DNA of 35,582 nucleotides from an uncultured Flavobacteriales bacterium. Its GTDB lineage: Bacteria; Bacteroidota; Bacteroidia; Flavobacteriales_D; Crocinitomicaceae. The stretch spans positions 1 through 35,582 of the forward strand of contig CAJWAO010000015.1 of NCBI GenBank assembly GCA_913020765.1. The letters are read 5' to 3'. The translations under genes were made by a program, and so were the position numbers. How positions within the stretch are numbered: position 1 is the first letter of the stretch; each line of letters starts with the position of its first letter. Of this stretch, positions 24,731 to 33,385 are shown one piece after another. The notes under the pieces were generated by a model, which saw only the letters and a list, made by a program, of their open reading frames with translations, ran no database searches and had not been told where the DNA came from.

Positions 24731-27043
24731 ATGCCTAAAAACCTAGTCATCGTTGAGTCCCCTGCCAAGGCCAAAACCATAGAAGGATATCTTGGAAAAG
24801 ATTTTATTGTTCGTTCTAGTTTCGGTCACGTTCGGGATCTTGCAAAAAAGAACGCTGTCGATATTGAAAACGGCTTCAATCCAAACTATGAGGTTTCCCC
24901 GGACAAGAAACAAATCGTCGCCGAATTAAAAAAATTAGCCAAGTCAGCAGAAATTGTTTGGTTGGCAACTGATGAAGATCGAGAAGGAGAGGCTATCTCT
25001 TGGCATCTTAAAGAAACACTAAAGCTTAAAGATGAAGAAACAAGAAGAATCACCTTTAATGAAATTACAAAAAAGGCTATTTTAAAGGCTATTTCAAATT
25101 ATAGAACAGTAAATCAAAAGTTAGTTGATGCCCAGCAAGCAAGAAGAATATTAGATCGAATTGTTGGATTTGAATTGTCACCAGTGTTGTGGAAAAAAGT
25201 TCGTCCAAGCCTATCGGCTGGACGAGTGCAATCTGTTGCTGTAAAGCTCATTGTCGAGAGAGAAAAAGAAATTCAAGCCCATGAATCAAGTTCTTTTTTT
25301 AAGACGAGCGGAATATTTAAGGTTAATAATGGAAAAATTAAAGGTGAAATTAATGGTTCCTTTGAAAGTAAAGAAGAAACTGAAATTTTCCTAAATTCTT
25401 GCATTCAAGCCAATTTCAAGGTACAGGATGTTCAAAAGAAGCCGGCTACTAAAAAACCTTCTGCACCCTTTACTACATCAACACTTCAACAAGAGGCGAG
25501 TTTGAAGCTTGGTTTTTCTGTTTCAAGAACAATGTCTGTAGCGCAAAGACTATATGAATCGGGACACATCACTTACATGAGAACAGATTCAGTGAACTTA
25601 TCTGAAACTGCAAGAAATGGTGCGAAAGAGGCGATTATTTCAAAATATGGAGATGCATACTCGAATCCTCAGCAATATCGTACCAAATCAAGTGGAGCAC
25701 AAGAAGCCCACGAAGCAATAAGACCAACAAACTTTAGTGTAGCGAGGGTGCAAATGGAAAGCGATGAAAATAAGCTATACGAACTGATTTGGAAAAGAGC
25801 AATCTCAAGCCAAATGAGTGATGCAAAACTTGAACGAACAACAATCAAAATTGGTGCGAATGGTGTTGAAAAATCTTTCACCTGTAAGGGAGAGGTTATT
25901 GTTTTTGACGGCTTCTTATCGGTTTACATTGAAAGTAAACTATCCGAATCAGAAGAGGAAGATACCCAAGGGTTGCTGCCAAAAGTTGAAATAGGTGAAG
26001 CAGCAGAAAGAATCGAAATTAATGCAAATGAGCGATTTAGCAGACCCCCAGCGAGATATGTCGAAGCGTCATTAGTCAAAAAACTGGAGGAGCTTGGCAT
26101 AGGTCGGCCATCAACTTATGCACCAACTATTTCAACTGTACAAAAAAGAGGTTATGTGGAGAAAAAAATAAAAGAAGGTAAAGAGCGCCAATATTTATCA
26201 ATGTTACTAAAGGATAATGAGATTGTATCTTCGAAAAAAAGTGAAATTACAGGGCGAGAAAAAAACAAATTATCTCCAACGGATATTGGTGTTGTAGTGA
26301 CCGAATTTCTTCAGGAAAATTTTGAAAACATCATGGATTATAAATTCACGGCAATTATTGAAGATCAATTTGATGAAATTGCGCAAGGTGGTCTTGAATG
26401 GAAAAAGATGCTCGATTCATTTTATAACCCATTCCATTCGGGAGTTGAAAATACACTCGAAAATTCAGAACGTGCCACCGGTGAAAGACTCCTAGGTAAT
26501 CATCCTAAGAGCGGAAGAAAAATCATTACCCGTATCGGAAAGTTCGGCCCTATGGTTCAAATAGGTGATGAAAAAGAGGATGGTGAAAAAGCAGAATTCG
26601 CATCTTTACTGAGCTCACAATCTATATCTTCAATTACACTTGAAGAGGCCCTGGAGTTATTCAAACTACCAAGAGTTCTAGGCCAACACGAAGGAAAGGA
26701 CCTTAAGGTAAATATAGGCCGATTTGGACCATATGTTCAAGTAGAGAGAACCTTTGCATCAATTCCTAAAGAAATCGATCCGATGGAAATTGACTTTGAC
26801 AAGGCCTTGGAACTATATTTGGAAAAACTTAAACAAAGTGAAGCCAATAAAATTAAGTCGTTCTCTGAGGAACCAGATTTATTCGTTTTAAATGGTAAAT
26901 ATGGACCTTATATCAAGAAGGGGAAATCCAATTATAAAATACCAAAAGGAACCATTGCCGAGGATTTAGAATTAAAAGATTGTCTAGAGATCATTGAAAA
27001 TCAGCCTAAAAAAACTCGCGGAAAAAGGAAAACTTCCAAGTAA
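24731..27043 (+). CDS. topA: DNA topoisomerase I
   Basis: A 770-residue type IA topoisomerase that relaxes negative supercoils by single-strand passage. The Toprim domain opens at MPKNLVIVESPAKAKTIEGYL, and LATDEDREGEAISWHL near residue 78 holds the metal-binding acidic residues. The active-site tyrosine is in YMRTDSVNLS near residue 285. The C-terminus carries three short repeats with GKFGPMVQIG, GRFGPYVQVE and GKYGPYIKKG (near residues 600, 660 and 720), the topo C-terminal repeat type, instead of the four-cysteine zinc fingers of E. coli TopA. The tail is Lys/Arg-rich. The gene has its own promoter and is followed by ssb after 36 bases. Confidence 0.97.
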   Translation: MPKNLVIVESPAKAKTIEGYLGKDFIVRSSFGHVRDLAKKNAVDIENGFNPNYEVSPDKKQIVAELKKLAKSAEIVWLATDEDREGEAISWHLKETLKLKDEETRRITFNEITKKAILKAISNYRTVNQKLVDAQQARRILDRIVGFELSPVLWKKVRPSLSAGRVQSVAVKLIVEREKEIQAHESSSFFKTSGIFKVNNGKIKGEINGSFESKEETEIFLNSCIQANFKVQDVQKKPATKKPSAPFTTSTLQQEASLKLGFSVSRTMSVAQRLYESGHITYMRTDSVNLSETARNGAKEAIISKYGDAYSNPQQYRTKSSGAQEAHEAIRPTNFSVARVQMESDENKLYELIWKRAISSQMSDAKLERTTIKIGANGVEKSFTCKGEVIVFDGFLSVYIESKLSESEEEDTQGLLPKVEIGEAAERIEINANERFSRPPARYVEASLVKKLEELGIGRPSTYAPTISTVQKRGYVEKKIKEGKERQYLSMLLKDNEIVSSKKSEITGREKNKLSPTDIGVVVTEFLQENFENIMDYKFTAIIEDQFDEIAQGGLEWKKMLDSFYNPFHSGVENTLENSERATGERLLGNHPKSGRKIITRIGKFGPMVQIGDEKEDGEKAEFASLLSSQSISSITLEEALELFKLPRVLGQHEGKDLKVNIGRFGPYVQVERTFASIPKEIDPMEIDFDKALELYLEKLKQSEANKIKSFSEEPDLFVLNGKYGPYIKKGKSNYKIPKGTIAEDLELKDCLEIIENQPKKTRGKRKTSK

Positions 27044-27079
27044 TTTATCGGTAATTTTTGATTTTTTTATCTTTACAAC

Positions 27080-27523
27080 ATGAACGGAAGTGTGAACAAG
27101 GTAATTCTCATTGGTAACCTAGGTAAAGACCCAGAGGTCAGGAAACTTGAATCGGGTGCGCTTTTAACGAGATTCTCAATAGCAACATCGGAGCAGTACA
27201 CAGATAAAGTTTCGGGTAAGCGAATCGAAAATACGGATTGGCACGACATCGTAACATGGCGCGGTCTCGCCGAAGTTTCAGAGAAATTTCTCAAAAAAGG
27301 AATGAAGGTATACATCGAGGGTAAGCTTAAAAAAAGAACTTGGACTGACAAGGATGGACAACAGCGTAATAATGTGGATATCGTTGCGGACGAGTTGACC
27401 ATTCTCTCCAAGATGGAGCCAAAACAAAAAACAAAACACTCCTATTCTAGTGATAATGCAAATAAAATAACTTCAAGTATTGAAGATTTAGAAAATCAAC
27501 CTGACGATTCCCTTCCATTTTAA
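27080..27523 (+). CDS. ssb: Single-stranded DNA-binding protein
   Basis: A 147-residue SSB with the OB-fold start MNGSVNKVILIGNLGKDPEVRKLESG, the tryptophan strand NTDWHDIVTWRGLAEV, and VYIEGKLKKRTWTDKDGQQR. The last residues are DDSLPF, the acidic tail that binds partner proteins. It coats single-stranded DNA in replication and repair. Its stop overlaps the gldE start by one base (TAATG), so the two are co-transcribed, the ssb-gldE-gldD arrangement known in Flavobacterium. Confidence 0.95.
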   Translation: MNGSVNKVILIGNLGKDPEVRKLESGALLTRFSIATSEQYTDKVSGKRIENTDWHDIVTWRGLAEVSEKFLKKGMKVYIEGKLKKRTWTDKDGQQRNNVDIVADELTILSKMEPKQKTKHSYSSDNANKITSSIEDLENQPDDSLPF

Positions 27524-28836
27524 TGATAAAAGCAGAACCTCCCCCGGCATCCGTTTTAGCGATAGAGGCAAACACCACTGTCATAATTATCAGTGCCATT
27601 ATCCTTTTGCTATTATTGCTATCTGCTCTATTTTCTGGAGCAGAGTCTGCCTATTTTTCTCTCTCACCGAAAGACACCGAAGATTTGGCAGAGGACACAG
27701 CACAAAAGGAAAATAAAATTTTAAAACTGCTAAAGCACCCCGAAGAACTTTTAGCCTCATTACTCATAGCCAATAACTTCGTAAATGTTGGGATTATCAT
27801 TTTATCAAGTTATCTCATAAACTATTTTTTCCCCATCGCTGATAATTACTTCCGCTTCTTTTTAGAAGTTGTTGGTATTACCCTTGTCATTTTGATTTGG
27901 GGTGAGGTCATACCCAAGATATTTGCAGTGAAAAATGCACCATTTGTTTCAAAACTAATGAGCACTCCAATTATGGTGATCAAAAAAACACCCCCTTTTT
28001 CTTTACTCGTAAGGATATTGGTGAGAAGTACGAGACTCTTCGACCAAACAAAAAAGGGCAAGGTGAATTTATCCTCCTCCGACCTCGAACAGGCTGTGGC
28101 AATTACAAAAGAGGAGTCATTGGATGATGAACATAACATATTGGAGGGGATTGTGAAATTTGGGAAGACTGAAGCCTCACAGATTATGAAGCCTCGAATT
28201 GAAGTTTCCGCTGTCGATGCAGAGATGAAATTCAGTGAAATCAAATCTTTTATTTTGGACTGTGGCTTTTCTCGAATTCCTGTGTATAAGGAAACAGCAG
28301 ACCGAGTAATCGGAATATTATATATTAAAGATTTATTGCCTTTTTTGAATCAAAATGATCAATTTAATTGGCTCAGTACCCTACGTAAGCCATTCTTTAT
28401 TCCTGAGAATAAAAAGATCAATGACTTACTTCAAGAATTTAAAACCAAGAAAATGCACCTGTCAATTGTAGTTGATGAATATGGTGGAGCCTCTGGAATT
28501 GTTACTCTTGAAGATATTTTAGAGGAGATTGTAGGAGAAATCACGGATGAATTTGATGAGGAAGAATTGGTATATTCCAGAATTGATGATGGTGTTTACA
28601 TATTCGAAGGTCGTACATCACTCATGGATTTTTACAAAGCATCTAAAATAGAACCCGAAGCTTTCGAAAAAATTAAAGGAGAAGCGGAAACAATAGGTGG
28701 TTTTGTGATAGAACAAGCTGGACGAATTCTTAAAAACAATGAATTCATTGAAGTTGAAAAATGTAAAATTATTGTAGAATCCTCGGATAAAAGACGCATA
28801 AAAACAGTAAAAGTAATTACCGATAGTCATGTTTAG
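27523..28836 (+). CDS. gldE: Gliding motility-associated protein GldE (CNNM/CBS family)
   Basis: A 437-residue inner-membrane protein. Residues 15-170 contain about four hydrophobic helices of the CNNM/DUF21 transmembrane domain, including LLLLSALFSGAESAYFSLSP near residue 31. Two CBS motifs follow around residues 195-320 (for example SRIPVYKETADRVIGILYIKDLL and VVDEYGGASGIVTLEDILEEIVGE), and a CorC/HlyC-type C-terminal domain ends the protein. Relatives are magnesium/cobalt efflux-type proteins. In Flavobacterium GldE supports gliding and can partly compensate for GldD. It lies between ssb and gldD with overlaps at both ends. Confidence 0.9.
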   Translation: MIKAEPPPASVLAIEANTTVIIISAIILLLLLLSALFSGAESAYFSLSPKDTEDLAEDTAQKENKILKLLKHPEELLASLLIANNFVNVGIIILSSYLINYFFPIADNYFRFFLEVVGITLVILIWGEVIPKIFAVKNAPFVSKLMSTPIMVIKKTPPFSLLVRILVRSTRLFDQTKKGKVNLSSSDLEQAVAITKEESLDDEHNILEGIVKFGKTEASQIMKPRIEVSAVDAEMKFSEIKSFILDCGFSRIPVYKETADRVIGILYIKDLLPFLNQNDQFNWLSTLRKPFFIPENKKINDLLQEFKTKKMHLSIVVDEYGGASGIVTLEDILEEIVGEITDEFDEEELVYSRIDDGVYIFEGRTSLMDFYKASKIEPEAFEKIKGEAETIGGFVIEQAGRILKNNEFIEVEKCKIIVESSDKRRIKTVKVITDSHV

Positions 28837-29419
28837 GTATACTATTTTAGTATCGATACTTTTTGTATTCACTTTGCTTTCTTGCTCAGAGGAACATCCT
28901 ACGCCAAAACCTCCTACATACCTCAAGGTAAAACTCCCAATACACAGCTATCATAAAGAATCTTTTGACGCACCGTTTGAGACCAGTATATCTGATTTAT
29001 ATACACTGAAAAGTCCTGTAAATTGCAATGATCATTATTGTGAGCAAGAAATTTACATGGGAAGAGAACTTAATGGAACGATTAACCTATTTTATAAGAG
29101 GCTACAGCATACAGACTCATTACCTAGCCTAATCAATTTTTCAAATAAGGAAGTTGACTTTCATAAAATAAAGGCAGATCAAATTGATTTTGATCAAATT
29201 ATAGATCGAGAAAATAGGGTCTTCGGAACACTTTTCGAGCTTAAAGGAGATGTAGCAACGAATTATCAATTTTACCTTACAGATTCTTCAAACAATTTTC
29301 TTAGAGGGGAGGTTATTTTGAATTGCGTCCCGAATTACGATTCATTGAGAAATGTACTTGTATACATAAAAGAGGATCTGAATGTAATGCTCAATACCTT
29401 TTCATGGAGAAAAAATTAA
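28829..29419 (+). CDS. gldD: Gliding motility lipoprotein GldD
   Basis: A 196-residue lipoprotein with Cys19 at the lipobox (LLSC) after a hydrophobic stretch. The mature start SEEHPTPKPPTYLKVKLPIHSY and the segments FDAPFETSISDLYTL and EIYMGRELNGTINLFYKRL are characteristic of GldD. The protein is required for gliding in Flavobacterium, although its biochemistry is not settled. It overlaps gldE by eight bases and folK by 16. The order ssb-gldE-gldD supports the call. Confidence 0.88.
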   Translation: MFRYTILVSILFVFTLLSCSEEHPTPKPPTYLKVKLPIHSYHKESFDAPFETSISDLYTLKSPVNCNDHYCEQEIYMGRELNGTINLFYKRLQHTDSLPSLINFSNKEVDFHKIKADQIDFDQIIDRENRVFGTLFELKGDVATNYQFYLTDSSNNFLRGEVILNCVPNYDSLRNVLVYIKEDLNVMLNTFSWRKN

Positions 29420-29853
29420 TAAAAGTTGTTCTGTCTTTAGGTTCAAACATTGGTGATAGAAAAAAAAATCTTTTGTTGGCTTATCAACATATTGAAAATC
29501 ACATCGGTAATATTGTAAAATTTTCCTCTTATTACGAAAATCCTTCGCAAGGATTTGACTCTGATAACGATTTTATTAATTCATGTATAGGCATTAAGAC
29601 AAGCTATCAATGTCATGAAGTTTTGGATAAAATTCATTGGATTGAAAATGCCATGGGTCGTAAAAGAACAAAAAAAGGTTATGAGGATCGGGTGATTGAT
29701 ATTGATATTATATTTTACAGTGATCAAATTATCGAAAGAGATGAATTAAAAGTTCCGCATCCAAAATACCACGAAAGGGATTTTGTATTAATCCCTTTAA
29801 AAGAACTGAATTTCATAGCAGACCCAAGACAAAAATTTAAAGCTTTAAATTAA
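29404..29853 (+). CDS. folK: 2-amino-4-hydroxy-6-hydroxymethyldihydropteridine diphosphokinase
   Basis: A 149-residue enzyme of folate synthesis that transfers pyrophosphate from ATP to 6-hydroxymethyl-7,8-dihydropterin. I placed the start at the ATG at 29404 (MEKKLIKVVLSLGSNIGDR), because an earlier frame would add 27 residues inside gldD. The family marks are LSLGSNIGDRKKNLL, GFDSDNDFINSCIG, RKRTKKGYEDRVIDIDIIFY and VPHPKYHERDFVLIPL, which form the ATP and pterin sites. It overlaps gldD by 16 bases. The stop lies in an 18-bp palindrome (29834-29851). Confidence 0.93.
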   Translation: MEKKLIKVVLSLGSNIGDRKKNLLLAYQHIENHIGNIVKFSSYYENPSQGFDSDNDFINSCIGIKTSYQCHEVLDKIHWIENAMGRKRTKKGYEDRVIDIDIIFYSDQIIERDELKVPHPKYHERDFVLIPLKELNFIADPRQKFKALN

Positions 29854-29890
29854 AATTTGTACAAATAATTCAAAGATTACACAACATAAA

Positions 29891-29920
29891 TTGTCGCTTC
29901 AGTTAATCTTATTAACTTTG
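29891..29920 (+). promoter_or_regulatory. Promoter of the OmpA/TPR-like lipoprotein
   Basis: TTG at 29891-29893, a 19-base spacer and TAACTTTG at 29913-29920 match the Bacteroidota consensus TTTG-N19-TAnnTTTG (the first -33 base is A). The start codon at 29948 is 27 bases downstream. The match suggests a well-expressed gene. Confidence 0.75.
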
Positions 29921-29947
29921 CAGAATATTTTACAATTTTAAACTATT

Positions 29948-31669
29948 ATGAAAAGGAATTCTTTCAAAGCTTTAACGGGGTTTTTTATCTCATTTTTGAT
30001 TCTCTCAAGTTGCACCCTTCTAAAGGATTTGGACTACACAGTCACTCCAAGTCCTCTGGAAATGCATGGAGACAGTATTAAGTTCTCGGTTACTGTGAAT
30101 GTACCCGAAAAGGGAATCAGTAAAAGTGTCAAAGCAGAAATCACACCTAAACTTGGTAGCAAAGCACTCGGTGTTTGGACCATTCAAGGTGAAAAAATCC
30201 AAGGAAATGGAAAAACCATTGCCTTCAAACCAGGAGGAACTGCAACATTCGAAACTGCATTGGCCTATGACCCATCGCTCGAAGCAGCTGATTTGGTCTT
30301 AACTGGTAAGATCTATAAAGGATCAAAATCCAAAGAAAAAGGTGAGCTCCCATCAGCAAAGATAGCTGACGCAACTATTGTCACACCACTTCTCGCAAGA
30401 ATGACGAGCAAAATGTGCAACCAAAGTGATAAACTCGTAAGAGTATTGGATAAAAGCACGGGTGCAGTTATCAATTTTGATAAAGGTAAGTCTTTGGTCA
30501 AGTCAAAAGAATTGAAGGATACTGATATTGTTGAATTGGTTTCGTGGATTCAGGCATCTCAAGAGAACGAGAAACTCGAAATTCAATCCATATCCATTAG
30601 AGGATATGCCTCACCTGATGGTGAATTTGCCAAAAACGGTGATTTGTCAACTGAGCGTGTAGAAAGTGCAGCAAAAGCCTTTTCTAAACTAATGAAGAAA
30701 GCCAAACTTGATGCATACACAGACATCACCACATATGACCAAAAAGGTCTTGGGGAAGACTTTGAGGAATTTAAAAAGCAACTGGCTGCAACAAAGTCTA
30801 TCTCAGAAGGTGATAAAAATTTATTCATTCGAGTATTAGAAATGGAAAAAGACCCAGAAAAAAGAGAAGCTGAAATGGTTCGCTTAGGTAAATCATATAC
30901 ACAATTAGAAAAGGACGTTTTCCCAAACATACGGCGAGCAGTTATTACTATTGACTACAAAGAAAGCGGTTTAACAGACGAGGAATTGATTGCTTTTTCG
31001 TCAAATAAAACGGATACACTTACGGTAGAGGAGGTTTTATTCACAGGAGAAACACTATTGAAAGATTTGAATTCTAGAATCGCTCTATACAGCGCTGTTG
31101 CCGAGAAAATGAACGACAGCCGTGTATACAACAATCTTGGTTCGCTATATTATGAGCAAAATGACATGCCAAAAGCGAAAGCAAACTTTGAAGCATCCGC
31201 TGATTTAAACATTTCAGGTGAAGTAATGAATAATTTGGCAGCTATTTCAATGCTAGAAGGTGACCGTGTAAAAAGTAGAGAGCTTTTCGCAAAAGCCAAA
31301 GGAATGGATGCCAAAAAAATGAGCATTGTGAAAGCAAATACAGCAGGCCTTGATATTTTGGACGGAGCATATTCTGCCGCAGAAGGAAATATTTCAGGTA
31401 ATACCTTCAATAAGGCCTTAGCCCAACTACTGCAGGGTAATCTTGCTGAAGCTGAAGCTACACTTGCAGAAAGTGATGATAAAAACGATGCAGATGGACT
31501 TTATCTTGCAGCAATTATGGCGGCTAGAGGAGGAACAGGAGCGAGTGATGTTGTTGCAAAGCTGAAGTTAGCGATTGAAGAAGATTCAAGTTTGAAAGAA
31601 AAAGCAGGTAGAGACCGGGAGTTTGTGAAGTTTTTTGAAGATGCTGCATTCCAAGCACTTGTAAAGTAA
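29948..31669 (+). CDS. OmpA/TPR-like lipoprotein
   Basis: A 573-residue lipoprotein with Cys22 at the lipobox (LILSSC). Residues 28-145 are beta-rich. From residue 175 there is a region with NFDKGKSLVKSKELKDTDI and ISIRGYASPDGEF...LSTERVESAAKAFSK (near 215-240), which resembles the OmpA-type peptidoglycan-binding fold with its (S/Y)SP-x(n)-L-S-x-R pattern. Residues 385-460 contain tetratricopeptide-type helices (YNNLGSLYYEQNDMPKAKANFEASADL). It ends with a Lys-rich helix. It has its own promoter and terminator, so it is monocistronic. A structural envelope role is inferred from the domains; the function is unknown. Confidence 0.7.
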   Translation: MKRNSFKALTGFFISFLILSSCTLLKDLDYTVTPSPLEMHGDSIKFSVTVNVPEKGISKSVKAEITPKLGSKALGVWTIQGEKIQGNGKTIAFKPGGTATFETALAYDPSLEAADLVLTGKIYKGSKSKEKGELPSAKIADATIVTPLLARMTSKMCNQSDKLVRVLDKSTGAVINFDKGKSLVKSKELKDTDIVELVSWIQASQENEKLEIQSISIRGYASPDGEFAKNGDLSTERVESAAKAFSKLMKKAKLDAYTDITTYDQKGLGEDFEEFKKQLAATKSISEGDKNLFIRVLEMEKDPEKREAEMVRLGKSYTQLEKDVFPNIRRAVITIDYKESGLTDEELIAFSSNKTDTLTVEEVLFTGETLLKDLNSRIALYSAVAEKMNDSRVYNNLGSLYYEQNDMPKAKANFEASADLNISGEVMNNLAAISMLEGDRVKSRELFAKAKGMDAKKMSIVKANTAGLDILDGAYSAAEGNISGNTFNKALAQLLQGNLAEAEATLAESDDKNDADGLYLAAIMAARGGTGASDVVAKLKLAIEEDSSLKEKAGRDREFVKFFEDAAFQALVK

Positions 31670-31689
31670 CTCACCGCAATACGAAATTG

Positions 31690-31714
31690 AAAGCCTCTTT
31701 TAGAGGCTTTTTTT
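31690..31714 (+). terminator. Terminator of the OmpA/TPR-like gene, overlapping the opposite CDS
   Basis: AAAGCCTC (31690-31697) and GAGGCTTT (31703-31710) form an 8-bp stem (nine with the inner T-A), followed by seven T residues (31708-31714) on the plus strand. It lies 20 bases after the plus-strand stop. The minus-strand glycosyltransferase gene ends inside it: its TAA is at 31702-31700 in the loop, and its last four codons are encoded by the stem and the T-tract. Confidence 0.85.
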
Positions 31715-32641
31715 ATGCCTATTCGCCAAGTAAATTTGCTCGTCTTGCCCTGGTGTAGGAATTAAGTGATAGGCGCAACCTAGCTCAAGACAATCCATAA
31801 GCGTGGTGTATCCAAAAAAACCAAAAATTTTGGAAGTTTTAATAAAAATTTGATCAACTGAGGACATGTCCGAATTTGCAAAAAACGGTGTTGTGATATT
31901 TTTTCCCAGTAACAAAGACTGCACAGATTCAGGACCAATTATTTTTTCTATCTCACCACTGTTAATTTGTGGTATAAATGTATCCAGTAATAATTGTGAA
32001 TAAACCTCTGGGCCATTAAAAACCAATAGTCCTCTTACTTCTTTCTCTGCTTGCTTTTTAATTATTTGAAAACGCGAATGACAACCGATGTATATGGCAT
32101 TATTATAATTTTTATTCTGCGATAACTTACCCGCATTTCGATGATCCTCATTATCAATGATCCATATCGTACTAAACTTTGAAACTTGGTAACGATTCAT
32201 AAGGTTGCCGATTTTAAAAATACCCCTCAATGGAAACTGAAGTTGATGTGTTATAAATATTGATGGGATATTATTGCTAAAAAACGCATAGCGCTGGTCG
32301 GAAATCAGCATATCTAGCGAATATTTTTTCACATAGCCCTGCACAAGTTTTTTTTCGGTTTTTAAATTTGCATACAAGCCTCTTGACGAGCGAAGTAAAT
32401 CCATCTTAAACCTTCCCTTTCCTTTAAATTTAAATGGATAGCCAGGATGGTAAACATAGTGAACATCATTTATATATTGACTAAATATGAGCTTTTGAGA
32501 TTCATTACAAAAAATAAATAGCTGGTTGTTTTTTTCATGCAAGGCCTTGATAATCGGTATACTTCGGGTAACATGACCCAAACCCCAGTTTAGAACTGAA
32601 ATACCAATACGCTTATCTGAAATATTGTGTGGATGAATCAC
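31700..32641 (-). CDS. Glycosyltransferase-like protein (GT28-like), possibly shortened
   Basis: A 313-residue protein with a GTG start at 32641, because no in-frame ATG is nearby. The start IGISVLNWGLGHVTRSIPIIKAL has the GxGHxxR pattern of GT-B glycosyltransferases related to MurG and to the MJ1255 family. Near the end, SKIFGFFGYTTLMDCLELGCAYHLIPTPGQDEQ is the donor-binding region (the family's GQxEQ motif). Only 12 residues follow that motif (IYLANRHKKSL plus stop), whereas related proteins usually have another helix or two, so the C-terminus may be truncated. It stands alone, and the substrate is unknown. Confidence 0.65.
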   Translation of the reverse strand: MIHPHNISDKRIGISVLNWGLGHVTRSIPIIKALHEKNNQLFIFCNESQKLIFSQYINDVHYVYHPGYPFKFKGKGRFKMDLLRSSRGLYANLKTEKKLVQGYVKKYSLDMLISDQRYAFFSNNIPSIFITHQLQFPLRGIFKIGNLMNRYQVSKFSTIWIIDNEDHRNAGKLSQNKNYNNAIYIGCHSRFQIIKKQAEKEVRGLLVFNGPEVYSQLLLDTFIPQINSGEIEKIIGPESVQSLLLGKNITTPFFANSDMSSVDQIFIKTSKIFGFFGYTTLMDCLELGCAYHLIPTPGQDEQIYLANRHKKSL

Positions 32642-32716
32642 TTTTTAAAATTAGAAAAATAGGAACTAAATCAACCGATATTCATTATTTTAGCCGAATA
32701 TATTATAAAACAAGAA

Positions 32717-33385
32717 ATGAAAGAGGGAACTGAATTTAGAAAATATGCAACAAAGCATATGGGAATCAATAGCACGTTTGTAGACCATTATATTGAGTCT
32801 TCACTTACACCATATATTATCGAAGAGCGTTCATTAAACATGACACAAATGGATGTGTTTTCTCGACTTATGATGGATCGAATCATATTCTTAGGTACGG
32901 GAATAAATGACCAAGTGGCAAACGTTATCAACGCCCAGCTTTTATTCCTAGAATCTGTTGATTCCAAGAAAGATATTCAAATTTATCTCAATTCACCAGG
33001 AGGTTCTGTATATGCTGGTCTCGGTATATACGATACCATGCAATACATTAGGCCAGATGTAGCCACGATATGTACCGGTATGGCGGCCTCAATGGGTGCT
33101 GTTCTACTTTGTGCAGGTGCCGATGGAAAAAGGAGTGCTTTGAAACATTCGCGTGTCATGATACACCAACCCTTAGGTGGAGCGCAAGGACAAGCCAGTG
33201 ATATTGAAATCACTGCACGCGAAATTCAGAAGCTAAAAAAAGAGCTTTATGATATAATTGCGACACATTCTAAACAAACATATGATAAAGTATGGGAGGA
33301 TTCTGACAGAGATTATTGGATGACCGCACCTGAAGCGAAAGACTACGGTATGGTGGATGAAATTCTATTGCGCAATCCGAAATAA
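32717..33385 (+). CDS. clpP: ATP-dependent Clp protease proteolytic subunit
   Basis: A 222-residue serine protease. The catalytic triad is Ser125 in GMAASMGAVLL, His150 in HSRVMIHQP and Asp199 in DSDRDYWMTAPEA. NSPGGSVYAGLGIYD near residue 92 is the oxyanion and ring-contact region. It forms tetradecameric barrels that degrade proteins fed by ClpX. The stop TAA is directly followed by the clpX ATG, so the two are translated together. A clear promoter was not found in the 75 bases upstream. Confidence 0.97.
   Translation: MKEGTEFRKYATKHMGINSTFVDHYIESSLTPYIIEERSLNMTQMDVFSRLMMDRIIFLGTGINDQVANVINAQLLFLESVDSKKDIQIYLNSPGGSVYAGLGIYDTMQYIRPDVATICTGMAASMGAVLLCAGADGKRSALKHSRVMIHQPLGGAQGQASDIEITAREIQKLKKELYDIIATHSKQTYDKVWEDSDRDYWMTAPEAKDYGMVDEILLRNPK

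Noticed and set aside
27058..27075. Possible ssb promoter (TTG and TATCTTTA)
   Set aside because: The two elements are only seven bases apart and the -7 box has a mismatch, so the spacing does not fit.
29323..29403. Longer start for folK
   Set aside because: The extra 27 residues overlap gldD in another frame and lack any match to the family; the ATG at 29404 gives the normal LSLGSNIGD start.
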